A stretch of DNA of 64,000 nt. Origin: Streptomyces vilmorinianum (GTDB lineage: Bacteria; Actinomycetota; Actinomycetes; Streptomycetales; Streptomycetaceae). The translations under genes were made by a program, and so were the position numbers. This document shows, piece after piece, positions 33,873 to 42,542 of this stretch. The DNA is taken from positions 4,730,001 to 4,794,000 of the forward strand of contig NZ_CP040244.1 of the NCBI RefSeq assembly GCF_005517195.1, written 5' to 3'. How positions within the stretch are numbered: position 1 is the first letter of the stretch; each line of letters opens with the position of its first letter. The notes below the pieces were generated by a model. It searched no databases and was not told where the DNA came from. It worked only from the letters and a program-made list of their open reading frames with translations.

Positions 33873-34784
33873 TCAGCCGCGCACGCCCGCCGTCTCCTCC
33901 GCTGCTGCCGGCACAGGGTCCGTGGCGAAACGGACCGCCTCCGCCACCACGGCCGGGTCCGCGAGGATACGGCGGTGGCCGAGGCCGCGGGTGACGACCA
34001 GGCGGGCGCGGTCGCCATGGGCCTCGGCCGCCGCGCGGGAGTGGGCGAGCGGGACCATGTCGTCCGTCTCGTCGTGGAACAGCAGGACGGGGGCGTCCAG
34101 TTCGGCGGGCGCGTAGGTGGCGTTCAGTCGCCGCCAGACGTCCGGTTCGCCGCGGAAGAGGGTCTGCTCGATGTGGCGGCGCATCCGGCGGACCACCCGC
34201 TCGTGGAGCCCGAGGCCGGCCCGGAACTCCTCGACGAGCAGGTCGAATCGGGCGACCCCGCCGATGCCCACGAACCGCCGTGTCCGCACTCCGTCGCGCA
34301 GCGCGAACAGGGCGGCGAGCACGCCGAAGGAGTGCGCGACGACGGCCTCGAAGTCCCCGTGCTCGGCGTGCAACGCCCGGATGACGCGACGGTATTCGAG
34401 GATGTTCGTGGCGCGCCCCTCCGACGCGCCGTGTCCGGGGGCGTCGAAGGTGACGGGGCTGTAACCCCGTTCGCGCAGCGCCGCGACGAAGGCGGAGAGG
34501 CGCGATCCGCGCGAGGACCAGCCGTGCACCAGGAGCACGGGCCGCTCGCCGTCACCCCAGGCGTAGGTGACGACGCTCTTGCCGTCGATCCACAGCCGGC
34601 CCGTCCGGGCCTCGGTGAACAGCGGCTCTTCGTCCGGTCTCAGCCGGGCCCGGCCCAGCGGCCGGACGAAGAGGGCGAAGGCCGCGCGCCCGGCGGTGCC
34701 CGGGGCGACGAGGGAGGCGGCGTTCAGGGAGGTGTTCAGTGCGGCGTTCAGGGCGGGGCGCAGGAGCGGAGTCATGGAAGGCAT
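33873..34784 (-). CDS. Alpha/beta-hydrolase
   Basis: 303 aa. The oxyanion strand LLVHGWSSRGSRLSAFV, nucleophile elbow VVAHSFGVLAALFAL (Ser in HSFG), an acid in FHDETDDMVPLAHS, and the His in GLGHRRIL form a full catalytic triad. A basic, helical N-terminal 55 residues precede the fold and may be a membrane-proximal segment. Likely an esterase or lipase; substrate unknown. The ATG is set by GAGGAG 7 bp upstream. Its promoter spacer carries the TetR motif (34826-34842), so it is probably de-repressed by the TetR ligand. Confidence 0.84.
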   Translation of the reverse strand: MPSMTPLLRPALNAALNTSLNAASLVAPGTAGRAAFALFVRPLGRARLRPDEEPLFTEARTGRLWIDGKSVVTYAWGDGERPVLLVHGWSSRGSRLSAFVAALRERGYSPVTFDAPGHGASEGRATNILEYRRVIRALHAEHGDFEAVVAHSFGVLAALFALRDGVRTRRFVGIGGVARFDLLVEEFRAGLGLHERVVRRMRRHIEQTLFRGEPDVWRRLNATYAPAELDAPVLLFHDETDDMVPLAHSRAAAEAHGDRARLVVTRGLGHRRILADPAVVAEAVRFATDPVPAAAEETAGVRG

Positions 34785-34819
34785 GCCGGATCTCCTCGGT
34801 CGGCCGGAGCAGTACCAAA

Positions 34820-34848
34820 ATGCTAGCACGACCGTTCGTACAGTTTCA
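34820..34848 (-). promoter_or_regulatory. Promoter and TetR-type operator of the alpha/beta-hydrolase gene
   Basis: On the minus strand TGAAAC (34843-34848) and TAGCAT (34820-34825) are 17 bp apart. The spacer is ACGAACGGTCGT-centred (plus-strand GCACGACCGTTCGTACA), an inverted repeat shared with the TetR gene promoter. Confidence 0.55.
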
Positions 34849-34888
34849 GAGTCAAAGAGCGCGGCGCCCCGCCGGCCACGGCGCGACG

Positions 34889-35908
34889 TCAGTCGCCCTT
34901 CTTGGCGCGGCTCGGCTGGACCCGCTTCGGCTCGCCCGGCATCTTCGGGTACTCCGGCGGATACGGCAGATCTCCGAGGCCGTGCTCCGCCTCGTCGCGG
35001 CGGGCCAGCTCCAACAGCTGCTCCAGACTGAACCGCTGGTCGTCCATGTCGGCGTGGACATCGCCCACCTCGGCGTACCGGACCGGCATCGTCCTGATGT
35101 CGAAGTCCCGCGGCGTCGCGTCGTCGACCTCCTCCCAGCGCAGCGGCGCGGAGACGGGGGCGTGCGGGCGGGGCCGTACGGAGTAGGCGGAGGCGATCGT
35201 GCGGTCGCGGGCGGTCTGGTTGTAGTCGACGAAGATCTTCGCGCCGCGCTCCTCCTTCCACCACTTGGTCGTCACGCGCTCCGGCATCCGGCGCTCCAGT
35301 TCGCGGCCGGCGGCGATGGCCGCGCGGCGGACCTGGGTGAAGGTCCACAGCGGCTGGATCGGCACGAAGAGGTGCAGGCCGCGCCCACCCGAGGTCTTGG
35401 GCCAGCCGCGCAGCCCCGCCTCGTCGAGGACGGCGCGCAGCTCGTGGGCGGCGCGCACGGCGTCGGCGTAGTCGGTGCCGGGCTGCGGGTCGAGGTCGAG
35501 GCGCAGCTCGTCGGGGTGGTCGGTGTCCTCGCGCCGCACGGGCCACGGGTGGAAGGTGACCGCGCCGAGGTTGGCGGCCCACACGACGGCCGCGGGTTCG
35601 GTCGGACACATCTCGTCGGCGGAGCGCCCGCTGGGGAAGGTGATGTGCGCGGTGGGGATCCAGTCCGGGAGGTATCTGGGGGCGCGCTTCTGGAAGAAGG
35701 ACTCGCCGGTCACTCCGTCGGGGTAGCGCTCCAGGGTGGTGGGCCGGTCCCGCAGCGCGCGGGTGATGCCGTCACCGACGGCGAGGTAGTAGCGGACCAT
35801 GTCGAGCTTGGTGTAGCCGGGTTCGGGGAAGTACACCTTGTCCGGATTGGAGACGCGTACGGTCCGCTCCCCGACTTCCAGTTCCACCGCTGCCGCCTTG
35901 CTCGCCAT
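34889..35908 (-). CDS. ligD: NHEJ DNA polymerase/primase domain protein (LigD-Pol, stand-alone)
   Basis: 339 aa, only the archaeo-eukaryotic-primase-like polymerase domain of LigD. Recognisable are LDMVRYYLAVG, GESFFQKRAP, the catalytic metal pair in LRLDLDP, TSGGRGLHLFVP, and the DRTIASAYSVRPRPHAPVSAPLRW segment. It adds ribo- or deoxyribonucleotides at broken ends during non-homologous end joining. The C-terminus is basic (PSRAKKGD). Divergent from an ATP-dependent ligase gene with only 52 bp between starts, so the two halves of a LigD-like machine are encoded separately. No Ku gene is in the window. Confidence 0.9.
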   Translation of the reverse strand: MASKAAAVELEVGERTVRVSNPDKVYFPEPGYTKLDMVRYYLAVGDGITRALRDRPTTLERYPDGVTGESFFQKRAPRYLPDWIPTAHITFPSGRSADEMCPTEPAAVVWAANLGAVTFHPWPVRREDTDHPDELRLDLDPQPGTDYADAVRAAHELRAVLDEAGLRGWPKTSGGRGLHLFVPIQPLWTFTQVRRAAIAAGRELERRMPERVTTKWWKEERGAKIFVDYNQTARDRTIASAYSVRPRPHAPVSAPLRWEEVDDATPRDFDIRTMPVRYAEVGDVHADMDDQRFSLEQLLELARRDEAEHGLGDLPYPPEYPKMPGEPKRVQPSRAKKGD

Positions 35909-35960
35909 GCGTGCCAGCGTAGAGCTAGCCGACATTCCTCGCATACCGGACAATCGATCC

Positions 35961-37019
35961 ATGGATCTGCCGGTGATGCCGCCCGTGAAGCCGATGCTGG
36001 CCAAGGCCGTGAAGAAGATTCCGCCGGGCATGCAGTACGAGGCCAAATGGGACGGCTTCCGCGCCATCGTGCACCGCGACGGTCCGGATCTCGTGATCGG
36101 CAGCCGTACGGGCAAGCCGCTGACCCGGTACTTTCCCGAACTGGTCGAGGCGCTGCTGACCCGGCTCCCCGAGCGGTGCGTGGTCGACGGGGAGATCGTG
36201 ATCGAGCACGGCGGCCGGCTCGACTTCGATCGGCTCACCGAGCGCATCCACCCGGCGGACTCACGGGTGCGGATGCTGGCCGAGAAGACCCCGGCCCGGT
36301 TCATCGCCTTCGATCTGCTCGCCCTCGGCGACGAGTCGCTGCTCGACACCCCCCTGACCGACCGGCGGGCGGCCCTGGAGGAGGCCCTGCGCGGGGTCGA
36401 CACCCCGGTCCATGTGGCGCCGGCGACGACGGACCCGGAGCTCGCGGCGCACTGGTTCGAGCAGTACGAGGGAGCGGGCCTGGACGGCGTGATCGCCAAG
36501 CCGCTGGATCTGCCGTACCGGCCGGACGTCCGGCTGATGTACAAGATCAAGCACGAGCGGACGGCCGATGTGGTGGTGGCCGGATACCGCTTCCACAAGA
36601 GCGGGCCCGTCGTCGGCTCGCTGCTGCTCGGCCTGTACGACGACGAGGGCACCCTCCAGCACGTCGGCGTCTGCGCGGCCTTCACCGCCAAGCGCCGGGA
36701 GGAGCTGGTCACGGAGCTGGAGCCGCTGCGGATGGACCCGCCCGACGGACACCCCTGGGCGGCGTGGACCGAGGAGGCCGCGCACGCGGGGGCGCGGCTG
36801 CCGGGTGCGCCGAGCCGCTGGTCGGGCAAGAAGGATCTGTCGTGGGTGGCGCTGCGGCCCGAGCGCGTCTGCGAGGTCGGCTACGACCACATGGAGGGCG
36901 ACCGCTTCCGGCACACGGCCCAGTTCAAGCGGTGGCGCCCGGACCGCGCGCCGGAGTCCTGCGGGTACGCGCAGCTGGAGGAGCCGGTCTCGTACGACCT
37001 GTCCGAGGTGCTGGCGTAG
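35961..37019 (+). CDS. ATP-dependent DNA ligase (LigC/LigD ligase-domain type)
   Basis: 352 aa. The nucleotidyl-transfer Lys is Lys29 in EAKWDGFRAI (motif I). Other motifs follow: VVDGEIVI (III), FDLLAL, DGVIAK (IV) and MYKIKHERTADVVV (V). The C-terminal OB domain runs from about 205. It seals nicks and broken ends and lacks the nuclease and polymerase domains, working with the divergent LigD-Pol protein. Start chosen immediately before the conserved PVKPMLAK segment. Confidence 0.9.
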   Translation: MDLPVMPPVKPMLAKAVKKIPPGMQYEAKWDGFRAIVHRDGPDLVIGSRTGKPLTRYFPELVEALLTRLPERCVVDGEIVIEHGGRLDFDRLTERIHPADSRVRMLAEKTPARFIAFDLLALGDESLLDTPLTDRRAALEEALRGVDTPVHVAPATTDPELAAHWFEQYEGAGLDGVIAKPLDLPYRPDVRLMYKIKHERTADVVVAGYRFHKSGPVVGSLLLGLYDDEGTLQHVGVCAAFTAKRREELVTELEPLRMDPPDGHPWAAWTEEAAHAGARLPGAPSRWSGKKDLSWVALRPERVCEVGYDHMEGDRFRHTAQFKRWRPDRAPESCGYAQLEEPVSYDLSEVLA

Positions 37020-37048
37020 GCAGCTCACCGGCGGGCCGGAGCCTGGCC

Positions 37049-38962
37049 TCACGCGTACAGCGCCTCGATCTCGGTCGCGTACGCCGCCACGACCGCGTGC
37101 CGCTTGACCTTGAGGGACGGCGTGAGCAGCCCGTTCTCCTCGGTGAACTCCCCCGGCACGATACGGAACGTTCGGATCGACTCGGCGCGCGAGACGGCCC
37201 GGTTGGCGTGGTCGACGGCCTTCTGGATCTCGGCGACCATCTCCGGGTCCTCGCAGAGCGCGGCCGCGGGGGTGTCCGCGGGCCGCTTGCGGACGGCGAG
37301 CCAGTGCCGGACCGCCTCGGGATCGAGCGTGACGAGGGCCGCGACGCAGGGGCGGTCGTCGCCGACGACGAGACACTGCCCGACGGGCGGGCGGCTGCGC
37401 AGCCGGTCCTCGAGAACGGCCGGGGAGACGTTCTTGCCTCCGGAGGTGACGAGGATGTCCTTCTTGCGGCCGGTGATGACGAGATAGCCGTCGTCGTCGA
37501 GGGCCCCGAGGTCGCCGGTGGCGAACCAGCCGTCCCGCAGCACCTCCCCGGTGGCCTCGGGGTCGTCCCAGTACGCGGTGAAGACGATGGGCCCCTTGAT
37601 GAGCACCTCGCCGTCGTCGGCGATCCGGACGGCGGTACCGGGGACGGGCCGGCCCACGGTGCCGGGCCGGGGGCGCAGCGGCGGGGTGACGGTGGCCGCC
37701 GCGGTCGTCTCGGTGAGCCCGTACCCCTCGTAGACGAGCACCCCGGCGGCGTAGAAGAAGAGGCTGAGACGGCGGTCGAGCGGGGAGCCGCCGCTGATGG
37801 CGTACCGCAGGTTCCCGCCGAGCTCCTTGCGGATGCGCCGGTAGACGAGCAGGTCGTACAGCGCCCAGGCGGCGGTCAGTGCGAGGCCGGGGCGTGCGCC
37901 CTTGTCGAGCAGGTGGGCCAGGGCCGCCTCGCCGTAGCGTACGGCGACGGAGTCGGCGCGGTCGAAGGACGCACCGCGGCCGAGCTTCTCGGCGGTGGCC
38001 CGGCCGGTGTCGTGGATCTTCTCGAAGAGATAGGGCACGCCGACGACGAACGTCGGCCTGAACCGGCGCAGTTCGGGGCGGAGTTCGTCGGGCTTGATGC
38101 TGGGGAAGTGGCCGAGCTCGATCCGCGCCATGAGACAGGCGAGCTGGATGGTGCGTCCGAGGATGTGCGCGAGCGGCAGGAAGAGGAGAGTCGAGGCCGA
38201 CTGGCCCGTGACCTCCTCGAAGACGGGATGCAGCAGCTCGACGGTGGTGGCGGCCTCGGCGTGGAGATTGCCGTGGGTGAGGACACAGCCCTTGGGGCGG
38301 CCGGTGGTGCCGGAGGTGTAGCAGAGGGTGGCGATGGTGTCCGGGGTGAGCGCGCAGCGGCGCTTGACGACCTCCTCGTCCGTGATCTCGGAGCCGAGGG
38401 CGGTGAGTTCGGCCAGGCCGCCGGAGTCGATCTCCCAGGTGCGCGTGGGATCCGGCAGCGTGGCGGCGGCTTCGGCGACCGTGGCGGTGTGCCCGGCGCT
38501 CTCGGTGACGACGTGGCGGGCGCCGGAGTCGCGCAGGATCCACGAGATCTGTTCGGCCGAGGAAGTGGCGTAGACGGGGACGGACTGACCGCCGGCCGCC
38601 CAGACGGCGAAGTCGAGCACGGCCCACTCGTAACGGGTACGCGCCATCAGCGCGACCCGCGCGCCGGGCTCGACCCCGGCGGCGATCAAGCCCTTCGCGA
38701 CGGCGGCGACGTCCCCGGCGAACTCGGCCGCGGTGACGGTCCGCCAGGTCCCGTACTGCCGACGGCGCATGACGACCGCGCCGGGCGCCTCGGCGGCGTT
38801 GGTGAAGGGTATGTCCGCGGGCGTGCCGGTCGGCGGCGGCCCTTCCGGCAGAGCCGTCCGCGCCTCGCGTACGACCCCGTTCTCGCGCACGACCTCGACC
38901 GGGAACCGGCCGAGGAGATCGCTGCGCTTCCTGGCCTGCTTCAGATCCTTGCGTACACCCAT
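37049..38962 (-). CDS. Long-chain fatty-acid--CoA ligase (AMP-forming)
   Basis: 637 aa. Adenylation motifs are clear: LCYTSGTTGRPKGCVLTH (P-loop, about 213-230), VYEGYGLTETTAA (about 410), GELL-like GEVLIKGP and WFATGDLGALDDDGYLVITGRKKDI. It activates long-chain fatty acids to acyl-CoA via acyl-AMP, feeding beta-oxidation or lipid synthesis. The N-terminal basic 20 residues suggest peripheral membrane contact. A palindrome in the upstream region (39033-39048) may be a FadR-like operator. Confidence 0.92.
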   Translation of the reverse strand: MGVRKDLKQARKRSDLLGRFPVEVVRENGVVREARTALPEGPPPTGTPADIPFTNAAEAPGAVVMRRRQYGTWRTVTAAEFAGDVAAVAKGLIAAGVEPGARVALMARTRYEWAVLDFAVWAAGGQSVPVYATSSAEQISWILRDSGARHVVTESAGHTATVAEAAATLPDPTRTWEIDSGGLAELTALGSEITDEEVVKRRCALTPDTIATLCYTSGTTGRPKGCVLTHGNLHAEAATTVELLHPVFEEVTGQSASTLLFLPLAHILGRTIQLACLMARIELGHFPSIKPDELRPELRRFRPTFVVGVPYLFEKIHDTGRATAEKLGRGASFDRADSVAVRYGEAALAHLLDKGARPGLALTAAWALYDLLVYRRIRKELGGNLRYAISGGSPLDRRLSLFFYAAGVLVYEGYGLTETTAAATVTPPLRPRPGTVGRPVPGTAVRIADDGEVLIKGPIVFTAYWDDPEATGEVLRDGWFATGDLGALDDDGYLVITGRKKDILVTSGGKNVSPAVLEDRLRSRPPVGQCLVVGDDRPCVAALVTLDPEAVRHWLAVRKRPADTPAAALCEDPEMVAEIQKAVDHANRAVSRAESIRTFRIVPGEFTEENGLLTPSLKVKRHAVVAAYATEIEALYA

Positions 38963-39433
38963 GGCGGGCTCCTGTTCGCGGCGTGCGGGCGGGGAGGAGT
39001 GACCGGGATCTCGGGACTTACCGCCAGGTCAACTTACTCGGGCGTAAGGGGATTTCAACCCTCCGGACACGATCACCCCGGTCCGGCCCCACTGACCGAC
39101 CCGCGCCCTCGGCGGGTGAGATGCTTCACATCCACGCGCGGACGGGTTTGCCGTCGAGCACGGAGTTTCGCCTCCTCGTTCGACGAACGCCCGAGCGATA
39201 CGAAGAGTCCTTTCCTTATGAAGATCGCCCCACGCGGCGCGCACCTGCGAGAACGCTCCGGACCGCCGGCGGCCCCCGCCGACACGCGGTCCGCGGCCGG
39301 CCCGTACACCCCGCCGAACCGCCTCCGGGGCCGTTGCTTCCCGGAGACATCCCCGTCGACGAACCCGGAAGGCCATCCTGTACGTATGGAGAGGGACACC
39401 CCGCCCCGACTCCGGACCCACAAGGACTGACCC
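38963..39433. other. 471-bp intergenic region with a palindrome and one doubtful ORF
   Basis: No convincing gene was found. It holds the operator-like palindrome at 39033-39048. A proline-rich 70-codon ATG frame (39218-39430) ends 3 bp before the GTG of the next small gene; it has no family resemblance and no clear ribosome site, so it is not called as a CDS. The minus-strand frame through the same DNA is also unconvincing. Confidence 0.5.
39033..39048. promoter_or_regulatory. Palindrome upstream of the acyl-CoA ligase gene
   Basis: CTTACTCGGGCGTAAG has 5-bp arms (CTTAC and GTAAG) around a 6-bp centre, 71 bp before the acyl-CoA ligase start. Fatty-acid regulators of the TetR/FadR type use sites of this form. 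Confidence 0.4.
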
Positions 39434-39688
39434 GTGATCACCTCGCCCTCACCCCTCGTACCCGTCCCGATCCCCGACCGTGTGGCCGCGATGATCGGGT
39501 CCTGCCTGCCGCTGTACGTCCTGCAGGCGGAGGTCGACGCCGACTGCGCGGCGCGCGAGGTGCTCCGTTTCCGGGGGCCCCTCTGCGCGGAGGACCGCGC
39601 GGACCGCGAGCACGCCCTGTCCGCGCTGGCCCGGGCCAACAAGATCCTGGCCAAGCACCACCCGCTGCTCCCGGTCCGCCCGCGATAA
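39434..39688 (+). CDS. Small hypothetical protein (84 aa)
   Basis: Soluble, family not recognised. After a Pro/Val-rich lead it is helical, with VLQAEVDADCAAREVLRFRG and a charged second helix ending NKILAKHHPLL. Codon use is typical of the neighbours. The GTG start has AAGGAC 6 bp upstream. It may be co-transcribed with the exporter gene, which starts 107 bp later. Confidence 0.5.
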   Translation: MITSPSPLVPVPIPDRVAAMIGSCLPLYVLQAEVDADCAAREVLRFRGPLCAEDRADREHALSALARANKILAKHHPLLPVRPR

Positions 39689-39795
39689 CCGACACCCGCA
39701 ACAGTCCCTAGCCCGTTCGTGGCGCCGCCCCGCGACCGCACCGGTTCGGACGTCCCCCGCATGCGGGCGGCGGTGCCCGGTGTGAGGCTGCGAGG

Positions 39796-41883
39796 GTGAC
39801 GACCACCAGCGAAGCCGCGCCCGCGCCCCCGGCCGCCGAGCCTCCCGTGCTCGACAGCCGCCGCCGCAACATCGTCTTCGGCACGATCATGCTCGGCGTG
39901 CTCCTCGCCGCGCTGGATCAGACGATCGTGGGCACCGCGCTGCCGACCATCGTCTCGGACCTCGGCGGCGCCGCCCACATGTCCTGGGTGGTCACCGCGT
40001 ATCTGCTGGCCGAGACGGTCGCCACCGTCCTGGTCGGCAAGTTCGGCGACCTCTTCGGGCGCAAGGTGATCTTCCAGATCTCCGCGATCGTCTTCATCAC
40101 CGGCTCGTTCCTCTGCGGCCTCGCCACCAACATGACCCTGCTGATCGTCTGGCGGGGTCTGCAGGGCATCGGCGCGGGCGGTCTGATGGTCACCTCCATG
40201 GCGCTGATCGCCGATGTGATCCCGCTGCGCGACCGCGGCAAGTACCAGGGCGCGATCGGCGCGGTCTTCGGTGTGTCCACCGTCATCGGCCCGCTGCTCG
40301 GCGGGCTCTTCACCGACCATCTGAGCTGGCGCTGGGCGTTCTACGTCAACGTCCCCATCGCGATCCTCGTCGTCATCGCCGCCGCCCGCACGATCCCCTC
40401 CGTACGCTCCGCGAGCAAGCCGGTCATCGACTACGCGGGCATCGCGCTCGTCGCGGCCGGCTCCAGCGCCCTGATCCTGGCGACCAGTTGGGGCGGCAAC
40501 GAGTACGCCTGGGGCTCCGGCGTCATCATCGGCCTCTTCGCCGGCGGTCTGATCGCGCTCGCGCTGTTCTGCTGGGTGGAGACCCGGGCCGCCGAACCGA
40601 TGCTGCCCATGCGGCTGTTCGCCAATCCGGTGTTCACCGTCTGCTCCGTGCTGAGCTTCGTCGTCGGCTTCGCCATGCTCGGCTCGATGATCTTCCTGCC
40701 GTCCTACCTCCAGTACGTCGACGGGGACTCGGCGACCGTCTCCGGCATCCGCACGCTGCCGATGGTCATCGGTCTGCTGATCGCCTCGATCTACAGCGGC
40801 AACGTGGTGAGCAAGACGGGCCGCTACCGGTTCTTCCCCCTCGCGGGCTGTCTGGTGATGGGCTTCGGCCTCTTCCTGCTGTCGCTGATGGGCACGGAGA
40901 CCAGCGCCTGGCTGGAGTCGCTGTACATGTTCGTGCTCGGTGTCGGCATCGGTCTGTGCATGCAGGTGCTCACCATCGCCGTGCAGAACACCGTGGAGTA
41001 CGCCGACCTCGGCACCGCCACCTCGGGCGTCACCTTCTTCCGTACGCTCGGCAGCTCCTTCGGCACCGCCGTCTTCGGCACGATCTACGCCAACTCCCTC
41101 CAGCCCAACCTGGCGCAGGGGGTCGGCGAGGCGGCCACCGTTCCCGGGGCCCCGGATCCGTCCGCCCTCGCGCGGGCCGCGCAGAGCCCGTCCGGCGTCC
41201 ACGGGCTGCCGGACGACGTGGCGGCGCCGATCGTCCAGGCGTACGCGGACACCCTGCACACGGTCTTCCTCTGGACGGTGCCGGTCGCCGCGATCGGCTT
41301 CGTCGTGGCGCTCTTCCTGAAGGAGGTACCGCTGCGGGACACGGCCCGCGCCCTGGCACCCGACATGGGCGAGGGCTTCGGCTCCCCCACCATGACGCGC
41401 GACTCGGCCAAGCTGCTCGAACTCTCCGTCGGAGGGATCCTGCGTTCGATGGATCCGGACACGGCGCGCCGGATCGTCGCCGGCTCCGACACCCGGCTCG
41501 ACACGGCGGGCGCCTGGGCGGTGATGCAGGTGGAGCTCTTCACCCGGATGGTCGGGCACGCGAGCCTCGGCCTGATCTCGGCCGGCCGACGGGTGCCCCC
41601 GGAGGTGTTGCTGCCGGTCTTCGACCGCATGGTCGACGAGGGGTTCCTGACCCGGGACGGCAATCTGCTCTCGCACACCGCGGCGGGGAAGCGGGAGGCC
41701 GAGGTCATCACCCGCGCCTGGGGCGACTGGCTCGGCGACCGGATCGAGCGGGAGCGCGGCCGGCCGAGCGGGCCCGAACTGCGGGCGGCGACGGACGCCA
41801 TCGCGAAGAAGCTCGTCGCGGAGGACCTCGCGCAGGGCATGCCGAGGGCCCCGCGCGAGACGGTCGGCGCCGCCGCACGGTGA
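39796..41883 (+). CDS. DHA2-family (EmrB/QacA-type, 14-TM) drug exporter with C-terminal winged-helix-like domain
   Basis: 695 aa, longer than the usual 500-550. Residues about 25-520 contain 14 predicted helices with MFS motifs: LDQTIVGTALPTI (motif D1), GKFGDLFGRK (motif A), GRYQGAIGAVFGVSTVIGPLLGG-type motif C, and a proton-path Arg in LIVWRGLQG. The last 170 residues are soluble: LLELSVGGILRSMDPDT, then a MarR-like helix-turn-wing pattern (VPPEVLLPVFDRMVDEGFLTRDGNLLSHTAAGKREAE). The tail could be a cytosolic sensor or inactive winged-helix module. Proton-driven export of a toxic organic compound is inferred. GTG start just after a GCGAGG. Confidence 0.86.
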   Translation: MTTTSEAAPAPPAAEPPVLDSRRRNIVFGTIMLGVLLAALDQTIVGTALPTIVSDLGGAAHMSWVVTAYLLAETVATVLVGKFGDLFGRKVIFQISAIVFITGSFLCGLATNMTLLIVWRGLQGIGAGGLMVTSMALIADVIPLRDRGKYQGAIGAVFGVSTVIGPLLGGLFTDHLSWRWAFYVNVPIAILVVIAAARTIPSVRSASKPVIDYAGIALVAAGSSALILATSWGGNEYAWGSGVIIGLFAGGLIALALFCWVETRAAEPMLPMRLFANPVFTVCSVLSFVVGFAMLGSMIFLPSYLQYVDGDSATVSGIRTLPMVIGLLIASIYSGNVVSKTGRYRFFPLAGCLVMGFGLFLLSLMGTETSAWLESLYMFVLGVGIGLCMQVLTIAVQNTVEYADLGTATSGVTFFRTLGSSFGTAVFGTIYANSLQPNLAQGVGEAATVPGAPDPSALARAAQSPSGVHGLPDDVAAPIVQAYADTLHTVFLWTVPVAAIGFVVALFLKEVPLRDTARALAPDMGEGFGSPTMTRDSAKLLELSVGGILRSMDPDTARRIVAGSDTRLDTAGAWAVMQVELFTRMVGHASLGLISAGRRVPPEVLLPVFDRMVDEGFLTRDGNLLSHTAAGKREAEVITRAWGDWLGDRIERERGRPSGPELRAATDAIAKKLVAEDLAQGMPRAPRETVGAAAR

Positions 41884-41886
41884 GAG

Positions 41887-41951
41887 TGAGGCGATGAGCC
41901 CCGTGAGCGTGAGGCGATGAGCCTGGTGAGCGCTGGATGAACCCGATGAGC
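41887..41951. repeat. Imperfect GTGAGGCGATGAGCC repeats
   Basis: The short gap between the exporter and the convergent YchJ-like gene consists of two copies of GTGAGGCGATGAGCC followed by degenerate GATGAGCGC units. Confidence 0.5.
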
Positions 41952-41952
41952 G

Positions 41953-42384
41953 CTAGTCGAGGAAGTCGCCGTCCACGTACACCCAGGCGCCCTCGTGGCG
42001 GCGGAAGCGGCTGCGCTCGTGGAGCGAGCCCTGCTCGCCACCGTGGGTGTAGCGGGCGACGAAGGTGACGGTGCCGGCCTGGTGGAAGGCGGTGCCGTCG
42101 GTGGTGTCCCGGATCTCCAGGCCCGCCCAGCGCAGTGACGGGTCGAAGTCGACCTCGCCGGGGCGTGTCTCCGGTGCCCAGGTGCGCAGCAGATACGCCT
42201 CGTCGCGCACGACGAAGGCGCTGTAGCGGGAGCGCATGAGCAGTTCGGCGGTCGGGGCCGTGGCCGGCCCGGCGTGGAAGCGTGCGCAGCACTCGCCGTA
42301 CGGCGCGGGGAGGCCGCAGGGGCAGGGCGAGCCCGTGGTGGCAGCGGGACGGGTGGGGTTCTTGCGGGTGACGCGTCGGGACAT
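41953..42384 (-). CDS. YchJ-family (SEC-C motif) protein
   Basis: 143 aa. The N-terminal zinc SEC-C-like motif reads CPCGLPAPYGECCARFH, followed by the YchJ NTF2-like domain: ELLMRSRYSAFVVRDEAYLLRTW and a C-terminal SLHERSRFRRHEGAWVYVDGDF. Biochemical role uncertain; members are general housekeeping proteins. The ATG at 42384 is chosen because the preceding frame is not conserved-looking. Divergent from the flavoenzyme gene. Confidence 0.86.
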   Translation of the reverse strand: MSRRVTRKNPTRPAATTGSPCPCGLPAPYGECCARFHAGPATAPTAELLMRSRYSAFVVRDEAYLLRTWAPETRPGEVDFDPSLRWAGLEIRDTTDGTAFHQAGTVTFVARYTHGGEQGSLHERSRFRRHEGAWVYVDGDFLD

Positions 42385-42542
42385 GACGCCATTGTCCCGT
42401 GTATTCGGAGGGTGCACCGGAGGGGCGGGATCACGCCATGGGTGCGGCGCGGCCCGCACGGTGCTTCCGGGAGCCGGTGGACACCCCTATGCTCCTGCGC
42501 CGGACGTGACCGTTACCGCCGGTAAGGCAAAGGGGCTGGGGC

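Noticed and set aside
34739..39430. 1563-codon plus-strand open frame
   Set aside because: It runs antisense or out of frame through the LigD-Pol, ligase and acyl-CoA ligase genes and has no start signal or domains.
39218..39430. 70-codon proline-rich ATG frame
   Set aside because: No ribosome site or similarity; kept only as a comment in the intergenic entry.
39073..41676. 867-codon minus-strand frame opposite the exporter
   Set aside because: Shadow of the transporter gene; rich in Asp-Arg-Gly-His without hydrophobic cores.
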